NCBI GenBank assembly: GCA_947034885.2 | Contig: OX344749.2 | Span: forward strand, 1,118,501 to 1,182,500 | From: Thuidium tamariscinum | Lineage: Eukaryota; Streptophyta; Bryopsida; Hypnales; Thuidiaceae | Length of the DNA stretch: 64,000 bases | Reading direction: 5' to 3' | In this document: in pieces, positions 1 through 12,053 of the stretch | Layout: each line of letters starts with the position of its first letter | How positions within the stretch are numbered: the first letter of the stretch is position 1 | Program-made: the position numbers and the translations under genes | Notes under the pieces: model-generated | What the model was told of the DNA's origin: nothing | What the model saw: only the letters and a program-made list of their open reading frames with translations | Databases searched by the model: none

Positions 1-600
1 TTTGAATGTTTGGGAGCAATAAGAAGTTCATAAAATAGACATTTTTGGATTATAATGAACTTCCGTGACTTGTTTCTTCTTCATACTAAGTCCATTTCTA
101 ATAATATTTTTTGGAAAAGTTGCACATTCTAATATAGTTTGTGTGTCTAAAATTTCATATCAATTGAAGAAGATATAAGTGACTGAGAAGCATTTTAGAA
201 GAGGGAGGTTCATTCTAAGATGTGTTTTTTGCAATTTCTTTTTGTTGTTATTTGACATTTCAAAACAATCATGAAGATACAACAAGTCAAATTGAATGAT
301 ACTTTGTTTCACTAATATGTTTGTATATTGGTTTTAAATCACTTTGTAGTTAAATTTTTTTTCATTTGACTAGGTTTAGAAATCAAATTTCACCTCCAAA
401 TGTGTTTTTGGGAAAATTCAACATCTTTTTTTAACACTAGAGTGATAAAATCTTACAATCTATTTAGCCAAATGACTTCAAATTTGATCCAATTCATTTA
501 CAACATGCACCCTATAAGATTGTACAATTGAGATTTTCATACCTTACTGACATGTAGATTTATAAGGCTTGAAAATTAATTAAGCTCTATTAGAAACCTC
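1..600. other. AT-rich intergenic DNA
   Basis: No open frame, RNA gene or recognisable domain is visible. The composition is strongly AT-rich and matches the rest of the 1-10 kb repeat island. Confidence 0.5.
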
Positions 601-787
601 TGTTTTAGGTAACAAGCCCCAATTTTTTTAAATGAATTTTAGATGATGTCAATGTTTACAACCTAATGTTTTTATGTTAGCATTGATGTTATGGTGGATG
701 TTCTTGTTGACACAAGAACATTGGGTTGTAAACATTGACATCACCTAAGATCTATTTAAAAAAATTTAAGGCTCGTTACCTAAAACA
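601..787. mobile_element. fold-back MITE-like element
   Basis: The two ends are long imperfect inverted copies. The left arm begins TGTTTTAGGTAACAAGCC, and the reverse complement of the right arm begins TGTTTTAGGTAACGAGCC. Homology continues inwards through a GATGTCAATGTTTACAAC block on both sides, so nearly the whole ~187 bp can form one hairpin. There is no coding capacity; the small ORF that starts inside it runs into low-complexity lysine codons. No clear target-site duplication was found, so the superfamily is unassigned. Confidence 0.7.
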
Positions 788-2568
788 CAATTTTTTTACT
801 GTTATAATGAAGGATGCTTTTAGGCACATTTGGACTTCAAGCAATGAGAGATTAAAAAATACAAATAAGAACATAGCGGGGAACATAGAAGAAATAAAAG
901 TGAAAATACAAGTAAAAATAATTAAGAAAGGAAAGGAAAAAAAAGGTACATATATCAGGAAAAAAAAAGGAAAAAATCAAAAAAAGAAGTTGAGACTAAA
1001 GTTAAATAAGTGTAGCCCATTTTATATTTTGCATCTAACTCAACAAATTTTAATTCACTAAAAAATGATCAATGTCTTATTTAAAATCAAAGATAATTTT
1101 GTCACATATGAATGTTGATTTTGACATAATTTTGTTTAGAATCTTTACCAACTTATTTCCTCCATTAGTCACAAAGTAGGTAATTTCTTGTATTGCATTT
1201 GTCAAGGTTGATTACAAATTCTTAATATAGTTTGCTTGCTTATGTATCCATCATTAATGGTTTTGGATATACGTTATTCTTTATGTCCTACAATACTATT
1301 CATTTTTGTCTTTTTCATATGTCTTAACCCCTATAAGACCAAACTGCATTTTTTGGCAACATAGCAATTTTGGGCAGTTCATTACGGATGGAGTTTTTGT
1401 TTTTCTTTCTTTGAAATTTTTACACAACATGTGCCCAAGGAGTAGCTTTAAGGCCCAACAATTTTCATAACTTCTGACTACATGGTTAAAAAGTTATGAC
1501 ATGATATGTTGTTTCTCTACTTAGCGGGCAAATCAGGCAAAAAAAAAAACTTCTTTAAAAATTATTCTTTTAAGAAATTAAAAATTGGAATTGATTTCTT
1601 TGATTTTTATCTAATTGTAAAGCTTTGAATCATTCCATTTTGATTATTGAGTCAAAAGTTATGAGGAATTTTAGTTTGAAGTAGTTTCAACTAGTTATAG
1701 AATTAGAATCTCTTACACTACAAAAAAAGTTTGAAATTCTTTATTTAATTCTATTTTTGATATTTTTGATAAAAATAAATAAAAACATTGGGTGTATATT
1801 GTTTAACACAACATTACAACCATTGGGATTGTCTTCTTTCAACTCTATAAATAAATTGTTATTAATTTAGTATGTTGGCTCATTTTCTACTTCTTTCTAT
1901 TTACTATTTTTTCCTATATGTTGTAGAATTCCAAATGATCTAAAAATTTTCAAGCATGTAGCCAACTTCACTTGAAAAATGGACCCAAAGAGTTACAATC
2001 ATTTTGGACATTTTTCCACACAAATATGGTCTTCTAAAGTGCAGCTACCCGTATTTATGTAGTCGTAAGAAAATGATTTTTGTCACTTCAAACACTAATA
2101 ACTTGCAATCTACATGGCGAAAGTTACTGAAATTTTTTCTACATCTTCTTAAACCTTTGTTCTAAAAGATCCTATGGTTACTTTTGTCCAAAAATGTTTT
2201 TTTCTTAAAATGTGGTAGTTGTCTAAAACATGATAGTTTTGAAGCAGTTTTGGTGAAAATATAGTCAAAAACCTTTAGGGGTTAAACTTGTTGTCCTTCT
2301 CTTAGGGGATTTTTTGGGCCTCTAGGAGATTGCAAGTCTCCAAATTCTTGGAATAATTTGACATCATCAATGTGATGTATTCACGCAACTACCATGTCAC
2401 TTAATATTAATTAATTAAATAAACTAATCATTAAATACTTAAAATTTATTTTTTGAAGAAAAACTATATTTTATAATCATTTTTATATTCTTAATACTTT
2501 CTGAAACTCATAATCTTTTTTTAAATTCAAAAATTTAGACTAGCTACTACTCGTTTATGACATTGAAA
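788..2568. other. AT-rich intergenic DNA without genes
   Basis: There is no supported gene. Poly-A and poly-T tracts are frequent and the ORFs are lysine- or phenylalanine-rich accidents. Around 2310-2340 the text GGGCCTCTAGGAGATTGCAAG resembles the subterminal part of the MITE family at 28.7 and 30.6 kb, perhaps a decayed end of the same family. Confidence 0.5.
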
Positions 2569-2855
2569 CATTAGATGTTTTTTGACCCCCACAGAAGACT
2601 GTTCCAGTGCTGTTCCCCCGCAGCTGTTCCCCGCAGCGAGGGAAGCGGCCTGCTGTCAGATTTATTTTTTTCAAAAAAAAAATAAATAAATAAATAAATT
2701 TTAGTCTTCAAATACAATTTTTTATTTTTTTTTATTTTTTGGTCGATGACGTGGCAGTCTCTCGGCCACGTCAGACCGCCTTGCCGAACCTCGCCGAACC
2801 TGTTCCCTGCTGTGATAACTCGCAGTCTTCTTGACCCCTCAAAAAACATCTAATG
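2569..2855. mobile_element. MITE with TIRs, ~287 bp
   Basis: The left end reads CATTAGATGTTTTTTGA. The right end reads TCAAAAAACATCTAATG, its exact inverse. Similarity continues inwards through AGAAGACTG and a GC-rich subterminal block with GTTCC motifs. The middle is AT-rich with a TAAA-type run. The GC-rich ends contrast with the surrounding AT-rich DNA. It appears related to the elements at 28.68 and 30.62 kb, which share the GTTTTTT...GAGACT subterminal arrangement. The target duplication cannot be fixed because the end itself is palindromic. Confidence 0.75.
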
Positions 2856-2974
2856 ACTATTTTAGGGAACAACCCGCTAAAACAATCTCTCAAAGGCCCC
2901 CAAATTTTTTCTTATACAATGTACCAATGTACAATGGGGTACCAATCAAAATGGCATTTCTGATTTTCTGTATT

Positions 2975-4310
2975 TGCAATGAAAGAAATTTCAGTGCTAT
3001 TAACTTTGACAACCTCTTGAGAGCTAAAAGATTAGTAATTTACTATGGATTTTTTTTACAAGATCATTTCTAAGTTAATTACATGTGTGCCAAATTTTGA
3101 AGCCAAAAGATTTCCACAAAAAAAGATTTTCAAAATCTACCAACATATGTAGTTGTGAAAAAAAATTCACTACTTTCAACTTTGACACCCTCCTAAGGAT
3201 TGAATTTTTTTTTCTTGCTACAAAATTTTGGCATAAAATAACATCTATATTTGTAGTTTGTGCAAAAAATTTCAAGGTCAAAAGATTAATTAAAAAAGGA
3301 TATTCAAAATCTACCAATATGTATAGTTTTGAGAAAATTTTCACAATTTCCAACTCTGACACCTACCCAAGGGCTAAAAAATTAGTTTCTTACCTTGAAT
3401 TTCTTTTTTGTGAAACTATCTTTATGTTGATAATATGTATTCTAAAATTTCAAGTTCAAAAGACTTAGCCAATAATAGATATTCAAAATCTCCCAACATG
3501 CGTAGTTGTTAGGATGAGTTCTTAAGCCCTTAGTATAGTGTCATGATCTTGTGGGTCAAAGTTTGACACAAATGTTAAAAACCATCCTTTCAACTACACT
3601 AATTCTAAGATTTTGAATATCTTTTTTTGAGTAAGTTTTTTGAATTTTGAATTTAGCACACATATTATCAATATAGAGGTGATCACATGACAAAAATTTC
3701 ATAGTAAATGGACAAATTTTCAGTCCTTGGGAAGGTGTCAGGGCTAGTAATAATGAAAAATTTCTTAGAGTTGCATGTGTTGGGAAATTTTAAATATCTT
3801 TTATCGGCTAAGTCTTTTGAACTTGAAATTTTAGAGCACATATTATTAATATAAAGATAGTTTCACAAAAAAAAGTTTTGGATAAGAAACTAATTTTCAG
3901 CCCTTGGGAAGGTGTTAGAGTTGGAAATTGTGAAAATTTTCTCGAAACTACACATGTTGGTAGATGTTGAGTATCTTTTTTTTGTATTAATCATTGACAT
4001 TGAATTCTTTTGTCCAAACTACAAACATTGATGTTGTTTCATGCTAAAATTTTTGTGGCAAGAAACAAAATTCAATCCTTAGGAGGGTGTCAAAGTTGAA
4101 AGTAGTGAAATTTTTTTCACAATTACACATGTTGGTATATTTTGAAAATCTTTTTTTGTGTAAATATTTTGGCTTTGAAATTTGTTACTTATGTAATTAA
4201 TTTAGAGATGATTTTGGAAAAAAAATCAATGGTAAAATACCAATTTTTTAGCTCTTGGAAGGTTGTTAAAGTTGGTAGTACTGAAATATCTTTCAATGCG
4301 GATTTGAAAT
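2975..4310. repeat. inverted array of ~177-bp tandem units
   Basis: A unit with the landmark CAAAATCTACCAACAT recurs at about 3131, 3308 and 3486, a period of 177-178 bp. Beyond about 3550 the same unit continues in the opposite orientation, with inverse landmarks (GATTTTGAATATC-like) near 3604, 3787, 3966 and 4141, about 175-183 bp apart. A second landmark, ACTTTGACACCCTCC or its inverse, follows the same spacing. The arrangement is roughly three direct units facing four inverted ones. ORFs on both strands here are repeat translations. Unit length is in the range of many plant satellite monomers, but seven diverged units are too few to call a centromere. Confidence 0.7.
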
Positions 4311-5329
4311 CCATCTATTTTTATTGGTACCTGACTATAATTCTAATTTGAATTTGAAGTTCAAGATGATTTTTTGGATTCAAAATTTGTTGAAGAAATG
4401 AAGTATTGTATATAAAGGTTTGATTCAACAATTGAGTGTTGAAAGTGAATTTCCTCTTTAGATTTCTAAGGATTAACATCACTTTAGACCATTCACAAAT
4501 GGACACATTCTAGGAAGATATTTTATTGGCCAAATGTAGCTTTCAAATAGGGTATAAGAAGTTGAATTGATTACCAACTTTAATGTTTGAAAAGTTCTAA
4601 AATTCAAGTTTTAAGAACATTTTGAAGTCAATAAGTGTAAAAAAAAAACCAATATTTTATTTTTACTTTTCAAAATTTTAAATTTATATACATATATATA
4701 TATATATAAATTGCTGATAATTGATTCTTTTTTATGATAGAATAAACCAATTGTAAACATTTCAAACTTCTTAATACATTTAATAGTGTATGAATATTTA
4801 AATTTTATCTTTCCATAATGTCTATCAATAAAAAATGTCACTATTATCCAAGTAGGGGGGAGCATTTCCTTTCCTTAAATAGGGACATTATCACTTTGTA
4901 AAGAATTAACATAATTCCTGTTATTTTTTTCTTTTGAACTTGAATTCTTCTTTTTCCATAATGTCAATCTCTAGCAATTGCTACAATACATTCTTATTTA
5001 TTTTATATAACCATTTGATTGTAACATGTATAAAAAATCTTTATTATATCTTTATTCTAATTTGAATAAATTAGGATGAAAATGATCTAATTATAATAAA
5101 GATTTGGATGCATTTGGATGGAAGTTGGATGATAATTGAATAAAAATTGCAATACTTGAGACAATATGAAAATGATGTGATTGATTCTTGACATATAGAA
5201 AATCATTTTTTGTTAGGTAATTCCTATAGGACTAGGGGTGCAAAGAAGAATGTTGCTCTTTTAGGAGTTATAACCTATAGTGTACATTACTATCAACAAT
5301 CATATTAGAGAAATGCACAAATATATATG
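4311..5329. other. AT-rich intergenic DNA
   Basis: No gene is supported. An AT dinucleotide run lies at about 4690-4710 and a TATATATG-type run at about 5325-5345. Short ORFs here have low-complexity translations. Confidence 0.5.
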
Positions 5330-5848
5330 TATATATATATATATAGTAGTTCTAAAAATAGTAAAATAATTCAAAAAAATAAAATAAAATAATTCTTTTT
5401 TTTTTAACTTAAAGATTCTTCTTTTCCAATAAATTTCATCTTTTAAAAAATATTATGTGTTCTGTACAAGTGTACCTTGGTAGTGCACTTTGAGCACAAG
5501 TGGAAGTTGGATAGTTTAATATTTTCAAAAATTCTTTTTAGAGATTGTGTAAATATACTATAGGTTCTAGTGTGCCAATTTTCAACTCAAAATTTGTTTT
5601 TTTGGGTCAAAAATAGGACTAAAAACCTCCAAAATGGCTAAAGTAGATATCCAATTGGGGGTAGTTTAAAAATAGTAAAATAATTTCGAAAGAATTGAAA
5701 AAATTACACAACATGTAAAACTTTTGTGTGCACCTTCATTTTAAATTTCAAGTCAAACAAACAAAAGATGAAAAAGTTATGAGCAAAAAACTATCTGGTA
5801 GAGGTCAAGGGGACAAAAAAAAAGGACAAGTGTTTCTTGCAATCACCC
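5330..5848. mobile_element. MITE-family copy, right end defined
   Basis: The right end GGACAAGTGTTTCTTGCAATCACCC is almost identical to the right ends at 8380, 31584 and 50864. Internal text (AAAATAGTAAAATAATTC, then TGTGTTCTGTACAAGTGTACCTT) is shared with the copy at 30.86-31.58 kb. A weak left-end candidate, GGGGTGCAAAGAAGAATG near 5235, would make it about 614 bp, but that end is not secure. It is non-coding. Confidence 0.55.
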
Positions 5849-6229
5849 ACAAGAACTTTTGCAATGTACAAAAAACACAGCTTGACAATGTATGAAAGGA
5901 AAACAATAGAATCACAGTTTATAAAAATTGTAGTGCTTTGAAAAGTGAGGCATAGATTGCAATGGAAAGTTCACACAACCCTAACTTGAAGCTCAAAGTC
6001 CATCCACATAGCTTCAACTACATCTCTATCACCCCTATTTTCATTCATCCAAGGTCTATTACTCAGTATAATACAACAACGAGCTATGTAAACATCATGT
6101 AACACCTTTATACTTTGACTTCTTTATACAACTAGTTCTAGATAAAATTGGACTTACTAAATACAATTTCTAAGATCCTAATCTCTAATCCTTAAATTAT
6201 ATGTAAAATTTTTTAATACTTGAGATTTT

Positions 6230-8833
6230 TTAGCTACCTATTTTATTTATAATGAATCTTTGACTTTGAAAGTCTCCTACTTTGTTTGAAAATCTTTTAT
6301 AAATTTTACCTTGAAATAATAAAATACATGCTATATTATGGCGCACATGGTTTTTAAAATGCGGGAAGTGACACACAAGAGATGCAACCTGTGGAGAAGC
6401 AAAACCAAGAAACTTACACTCATACTTCTTAAGGTACTGTGACCTGCTCAAACCCTGAGGGACCTCCCAGTGACTAGGAACTATCCAATGAAATATCATG
6501 TCACAACCAAGAGGAAAACCATTGGTGCCAATCTGAACCACCTAATTCTTCAATGCATTGTTATTGATGACTTCCTCCACAAGCATTTTCCAATTCTAAG
6601 AACCAGACTTAAAAATCAGATTCCGAAGCACAGTACAAGCTACTCCACCAGCAAATGCAAAGGACTCCCGAATTTCTGATTCTTTTATTTGCTTAAAGCA
6701 AGTAACGGCTTTGGCACATTCAAGTAACTCCACTAAATCAAAGAGTGGCACATATAAAACAAGGAGGCTTGCATTCTTTCTCTCCATCTTCTTATATTCC
6801 CCCCTCGGACTACCAAATATCAATTTCTCACACCGGCTCGAAGAGAAACGACCATACAATTGAGGATACCCACCATCCACCAGATATACAGGCCCTTTAA
6901 CTTCACCCAACACCTCTTCAAGAGCCTTCAAAGCAATCACCATGTTGTAAGTCCGGTGAACAGTTGCAGACCCATCCTCACAGAGCTGCAACATGTAGTA
7001 GGTATGTGTGTTGTTCAATTTCGACAAAGAAGCAACCTCTAGAAGAACTACTTTTCCATCAATCAGAAACTCAGCCACCATTAACGCTGCAAGATGTGAT
7101 TTGCCAATTCCAGGCATACCAGTGAATAAGGTAAAACTCCCACGATGCAGATTATAATGAGCCTCCCTTAACTCAATGTATGATCTTCGAACAAACAATT
7201 CATTGTTGAAACACAAGTCGTCTCCCATCCAAAGTAATCCTCAGGCAAACGGATAACAAAGCCTAAATCATTCCTTGCCCGTTCCAAATCCTTACTCACT
7301 AGAGAGAGAGATGTCACAAATTTGGACATGGGACGCTGATCATCCAACTCATCCAACTCATCTAGTGACTTCTTTTTTTTCTTTGAAGGCGAGTCTCCCT
7401 CTGCATACCAAAGGAATAATAAGCAACCCTGATCAACTCACGGACCTTCAGAAGGGCAGAGTCCATCTTCTTGCACAAGTATTCTGAATCTTCCCCCTTG
7501 AACAGGTTTATGGTATCACAAGGAGCCAAGCGCATAAAATACTCCAACGATATGAGAAAGCTAGTTGGAAGTGGATTGGTTTTCAGAAATGAAACTCGAG
7601 AGCTTCAAGGTTAACAACTACTGTCAAGTCCCCCAAAAAAAATCATACCAGGGTCTTTGTAAGAAACACTGTGCAAAAAACGTAGTGTTTTCAATAGTAC
7701 TTTTTTTCCCGGTAGTACTTTAAAATTAGAAAAACAAGTTTTAAAAAAAGTAAAAAATATGTTTCATGTATAAACCTTTAAGAAGAAGGTACCCTAGAAA
7801 GGAAAGGCATAGGAAAAATCTCTAAGTAGGAAATCCAAAAAAGTGCAAAATCTCATGAAAATTAGTACTTCCACATTTTAATTTGTAAAAAATAGGAAAA
7901 TCAATTTTAAGAAAAAATAAAAATTGACCATTTGAGGAAAGTTGATTTTGATGAGATTTGACCAAAAGAACGATCTTAGAACCATCATCATTGTTCAAAA
8001 ATTGTGTGCCATGGAAAAAAATTTGTACTCATGTGGAGGACATAAAAAAACATATTTTTAGATTTTTTTTTGGAATTCATAGGTTTTACACTTATGCAAA
8101 TAGACCATGAAAGTTTCGTCTTCAAATCATTAAATTTAGACACTTCGAACATAATGGTAACCATAAACGTATTTATGTGACAGCTCAACGAAAATATTTT
8201 TTAAATATAAAATGTTTTTTTTTAATTTTTGAAAAATAAGTGATTTAATAAACTTCAAGTTAGGTATGTTCAATAAAAATTTCATGTTCATTGGACTTAA
8301 TCTCCAAAAGTTATAGTTAAAAACAAAAAGGTGGTTTGCGGTGTGACGCGAAATAGGACCGGTGTTTCTTGCAATGACCCACCACATGATACCCTACTTC
8401 TTGACTAGTTTTAGAAGTGAAAATTCTAGCAAAAAGACGAGATAGGAATCACTACAACAATCCCTAGGTTTACAATAGAGATCTACAGGGGAGGATTATA
8501 CAGAAGAGACTAAGTGTGCACGGGAAACATACCTGTAGACACTGCAGGAACCGCAGCCTCACCAGTGACCACAACAGGATCATCTTTCGCTCCAATAGGT
8601 AGTTCATTTTTTTTGAAGGAGTCCCTCATCTGCTCCCACTTATCTTCTGACTTTAGTCCTTCTTTAGGAAATGCACAAATATGCAATTTAATAGACGTTG
8701 GATCAAACCCAAACTCTCGACCAAGTAGAAAGAAATCGATCCTTCCATCAGCGGTACAATATAACGTAACAGGTCCAGATGTATCCGTCTTGTCCGTCTT
8801 GTAGTAGACAATCTTCATTGTGATAACATGCAT
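6230..8833 (-). pseudogene. Crinkler/RHS-type P-loop ATPase, broken
   Basis: An N-terminal exon (about 8833 or 8818 to 8533) encodes a ubiquitin-like Crinkler-header candidate with VTLYCTADGRIDFF and a DDPVVV end; it stops at a good donor, G|GTATGT. After an intron holding a MITE, coding text resumes at about 7600-7360 and 7400-7230, followed by the ATPase core (7228-6596). The core has Walker A GMPGIGKS, then VVLLEVAS, the Walker-B-like VYLVDGG, FGSPRGEYKKM, YVPLFDLVELLECA and FAGGVACTVL, in the order seen in Crinkler/RHS NTPases. Homology continues to 6230 (FLGFASPQVASLV). Frame is lost near 7405 and 7240, and two in-frame TAG codons (near 6597 and 6540) interrupt the conserved tail. It is therefore a relic, unless unannotated micro-introns repair it. 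In oomycetes, fungi and some other eukaryotes such proteins act as secreted or nuclear effectors; a role in plants is unknown. The family call rests on motif order read by eye. Confidence 0.6.
7651..8380. mobile_element. MITE inside Crinkler-like gene intron
   Basis: The left end GGGTCTTTGTAAGAAACAC and the inverse right end GGGTCATTGCAAGAAACAC form terminal inverted repeats. ACCA lies immediately outside both ends, a possible 4-bp (or 3-bp) target duplication. Internal text (TTTAAGAAGAAGG, then AAATCTCTAAGTAGG, then AAAGTGCAAAATCTCA) matches the copy at 50.15-50.86 kb. It is about 730 bp and non-coding. It lies between the header exon donor at 8532 and the next coding block. Confidence 0.75.
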
Positions 8834-9458
8834 CCACGTCGAAGTTAGCACCCAATCAAAGACTAAAACCCTGTCAAAATGCAAAATAAACCACTTAATC
8901 AGGAAACACAGCACGTCAAGAAACCAAACCCAAACCATGATCTATCAACCTTGATAGTGCATCACAAAATCTAGACGATAACTCTCATGTACACCAATAG
9001 AGTACAAAACCACAAGTCAGATGACCAACATACAAAATTACAAAGAAAAGCCTAAGAAGCAGATAGACACCCTACTCAACAAACCAAAGCACGACCCCAA
9101 AAGCACAACGCATCAGAAAACGCAGGCTTCCACTCGTTTTCAGTAAAGAACAAATTGAAACACAAAACGTACAAGGGAAACACAAAACCTACAAGAAAGT
9201 GTAGGAAACAGACGAGGGAAACAAAAACACAAAGAGCAAGAAAAAAAGGTGAGGGAATGCGCAGCAAACCCTAGCCTAGAGGAGCTGACATTCGTCACCA
9301 ACGTTCAACGATGCACTCACCTATATACTCTTGAAGGGAGGAAAAAATAATTAAAGACTTTAAATATAGGAATATAGGATTAAATAGGATTTTATTCAAA
9401 CATAAATTTAGATACTCTAAAAATATTAAAAAGTTCATGTCTATGTCATACACATTTA
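8834..9458. other. upstream flank of Crinkler-like gene
   Basis: No independent gene is supported. The stretch 9.06-9.27 kb is richer in C and A than its surroundings and could be the old leader or promoter of the minus-strand pseudogene; short hydrophobic ORFs there have no recognisable domain. Confidence 0.35.
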
Positions 9459-9725
9459 TAATGTAAAAGATAAAGCTTTTATTTTTAATACATTAGTAAG
9501 TGGTTCCAAAATTAGTTAAACAAAAGCAGCACCTTTCACTCTTTATTGTGGTTTCCTAAGTTATTAATAATGTAAAAGATAAAGCTTTTGTCTATAATAC
9601 ATTAGTAATACATAAAAGTGGTTTTAAAATTAATTAAATTAAAGCAAGCACACTTCAGTCTTCATTGTGTTTTTCTTAAATTATTGATAATGTAAAACAT
9701 TAAGCTTTTATTTTTAATAACAAAA
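9459..9725. repeat. ~110-120-bp tandem repeat, 2.3 copies
   Basis: TAATGTAAAAGATAAAGC begins at 9459 and 9568, and a diverged copy (TAATGTAAAACATTAAGC) begins at 9688, so the periods are about 109 and 120 bp. Each unit continues with TTTTATTTTTAATACATTAGTAA and a block ending CTTTATTGTG or CTTCATTGTG. It lies about 0.9 kb upstream of the RabA start codon. Confidence 0.6.
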
Positions 9726-10589
9726 ACTCAACTCTAAAATTTGTGGCTCCAATAACAAGCCACATAGTCTTTGCCAATGTTCACAATGTCTCTCTTAAGG
9801 GACATTGTTCACAATTCAATAAAACAATTGACTTCACCATCCATCAAGTGAAGCTATAATAGAAACACCTCAATGACATTCTATGTGACATGGCATCTTG
9901 GTGGCAATGAAAAAAGTATTGTCAATCCAATTTTAGTGAGTTGTTGGCGGGGTTCAATACGTAGTCACGGCAACACCACATCTAAAGGGACTCCATAACC
10001 TTCATCAATTCTTGATACAATGACCATTTGGCATGCCACTGGTGGTGATGCTCTAATTGTATATCTAGTGTGACTCGCACCAAATTTTATAGTATAGCGG
10101 GATGCTGGTGTGGAGTTGTTGACCGCTAAAAAAGCACACCAAATATGGAGTACCATTCCAGAGAATGCTGCATGCAATTGGTGGCGATGCTCTAAGTGTA
10201 AACCAAGTCCACGCCCTCTCTTCAATTTCCTGCTCAAAATGGTTGAGCTTTAAAAATGGATGAATGTCGAAAGATTACTCATCCAAAAGTTGTGTTCCCT
10301 CTCCAGCGCTCTTTTCAAGTGGAAAGGGCGGCGCTCCCACCTAATTCGGTCGTCGTCCCCACCTTCGTCGCTTTCTCCGCTGTCGCAGTTCCAGCTCCAG
10401 CTCTCGCCACACTCCTCTGTATTTCTCTTTCTTAAAGTTTTGCTACCGTAGTGCGAGGTGTTGTGGGTCGCTTATCGGTGCCGCGACCCTTCGTTACGGC
10501 TATCCCTGTTTGGTCCGGAACCGCTAGTCGGAGGGCGCGGCTGCATTGCCTCTTTGTGGCCAGCGTCACCCTGGCGGGGTTGTGGTGTC
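9726..10589 (+). promoter_or_regulatory. RabA upstream region and leader
   Basis: GC content rises sharply from about 10.3 kb, which fits a 5' leader rich in CTC and CCG. Upstream short frames exist (one begins at 10260), so uORFs are possible. A block containing TGGTGGTGATGCTCTAATTGTA at about 10037 is repeated as TGGTGGCGATGCTCTAAGTGTA at about 10180. No certain TATA box was identified. Confidence 0.35.
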
Positions 10590-12053
10590 ATGTCTTATCA
10601 GGACGACCAGAGTGAGGACTACCTCTTCAAGGTGGTGCTCATCGGCGACAGTGCCGTCGGCAAGTCCAACTTGCTTTCTCGCTACGCCAGGAATGAGTTC
10701 AACTCGAACTCGAAGGCCACCATTGGCGTCGAGTTCCAAACGCAGTGCATGGAAATAGACGGCAAGGAGGTTAAGGCGCAGATCTGGGACACCGCTGGCC
10801 AGGAGCGGTTCCGCGCTGTCACCTCAGCCTACTACCGCGGTGCCGTCGGGGCGCTCATCGTTTACGACATCAGCCGGCGAGGCACTTTTGAGAATGTGAG
10901 TCGCTGGCTCGACGAACTCAAAGGTGACTCAGTCACTCTTTAGACACATCCTTACCTTTCTTGATGTCGAGAGAAGTATCACAAAGCACGAGAGTGAATG
11001 TGTTCTTCTTTCTCTCTGTTTTGAGCATGCCCGCACTGCATGGACCGTTTAAAGAATATTGAAACTGTAAAGTCATTTTAACTTACTTTCAAGAAGATTG
11101 GCATTGCTGTGTTCTTGGCAAATAGTGATTACAGACAGAGAGACGTACTGAGATCGTCTGCAAGTCTCGGCCCTGCTTGGATTTTTGTTAGAAACTAATG
11201 GGAGAGACAATGTGATATAGGAAATATCTCGCTTCATTGTCATCTTTCTTGACATCGGGAGAAGTACTATAAAAATAAGAGTGAGTAGATTCTTCTTAAA
11301 TATATTGTTTGGACGGGCATGGTCTGCTCGGCTTATTAATGAAGAGAGCAACTGTACCTCGGAATGCCGTATTCTCTGGTTGTTTGTCGTTTGGAAGTAT
11401 GTCTTTGATTAGTATGAAGAGTCTAGCGATAGTCGTAATCGTTGCGTTTATCCTATTGAGGTTCCTGGTTACAATTGTTTTTGGTTACATTTGTAAAGTT
11501 TTGTAATAAGTTCATTTTCAGGCGTCGTTTGTTCGCTTTCATAAGCACGAAATAGGTTTGTAAGAGAGATTGCTGATGAGCTAATTCTCTGTGTTATGCG
11601 ATCTTCTTTGAAGTTTAGAGGTCGATCTACCGTCCTGCATTATTTTTTTCAATATGCAAGTGAGCAGCTAGTCTTAAATTATTTTCGTTTGAATGTTGTC
11701 TGAAGAATCATTACTGATTTTATGTCTCGGTTTTTGCAGTTCATTCCGACACGAGTGTGGTTGTAATGCTTGTTGGAAACAAGAGCGATCTTGCACACAT
11801 TCGAGAGGTTAGTGTGGAAGAAGCCACTGCTCTTGCAGAGAAGAACACTATGTCCTTCATGGAGACGTCTGCTTTGGAATCTGTGAATGTTGTGAACGCT
11901 TTCCAGACTGTACTGAAAGAAATTCACAAGATAGTCAGCAAGAAAGCTCTTACAGCAGATCCTAACAGGACCGACACCGTCGTTGCAAGTGGTCAAAGAC
12001 TGGCGGGTGGTGATGACACCACACCAACGAGGGGTGGGTGCTGCTCATATTAG
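10590..12053 (+). CDS. RABA: RabA/Rab11-type small GTPase
   Basis: This is a membrane-trafficking GTPase of the plant RabA (Rab11-like) group, expected at trans-Golgi/recycling vesicles. There are two exons, 10590-10923 and 11740-12053, joined in phase by a GT-AG intron (AAAG|GTGACT, TTTTTGCAG|TT), giving 215 aa. Visible motifs are the P-loop GDSAVGKS (19-26), switch I ending [17 protein letters not shown] (66-74), NKSDL (125-129) and ETSA (153-156). [19 protein letters not shown] and the RWLDELK region are typical of RabA. The tail ends GGCCSY, a double-cysteine site for geranylgeranylation. The start is the first ATG before the conserved [10 protein letters not shown] segment; the longer in-frame upstream frame reads through leader. 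All nucleotide-binding residues appear intact. The subgroup within RabA (A5-like?) was not settled. Confidence 0.93.

Noticed and set aside
735-1061. 108-aa ORF
   Set aside because: It starts inside the fold-back element and runs into lysine-rich low-complexity sequence.
3085-3468. 127-aa plus-strand ORF and 95-aa minus-strand ORF
   Set aside because: Both are translations of the ~177-bp repeat units; they repeat internally and have low-complexity composition.
9965-10237. 90-aa minus-strand ORF
   Set aside because: It overlaps an imperfect direct repeat upstream of RabA, and no domain was recognised.
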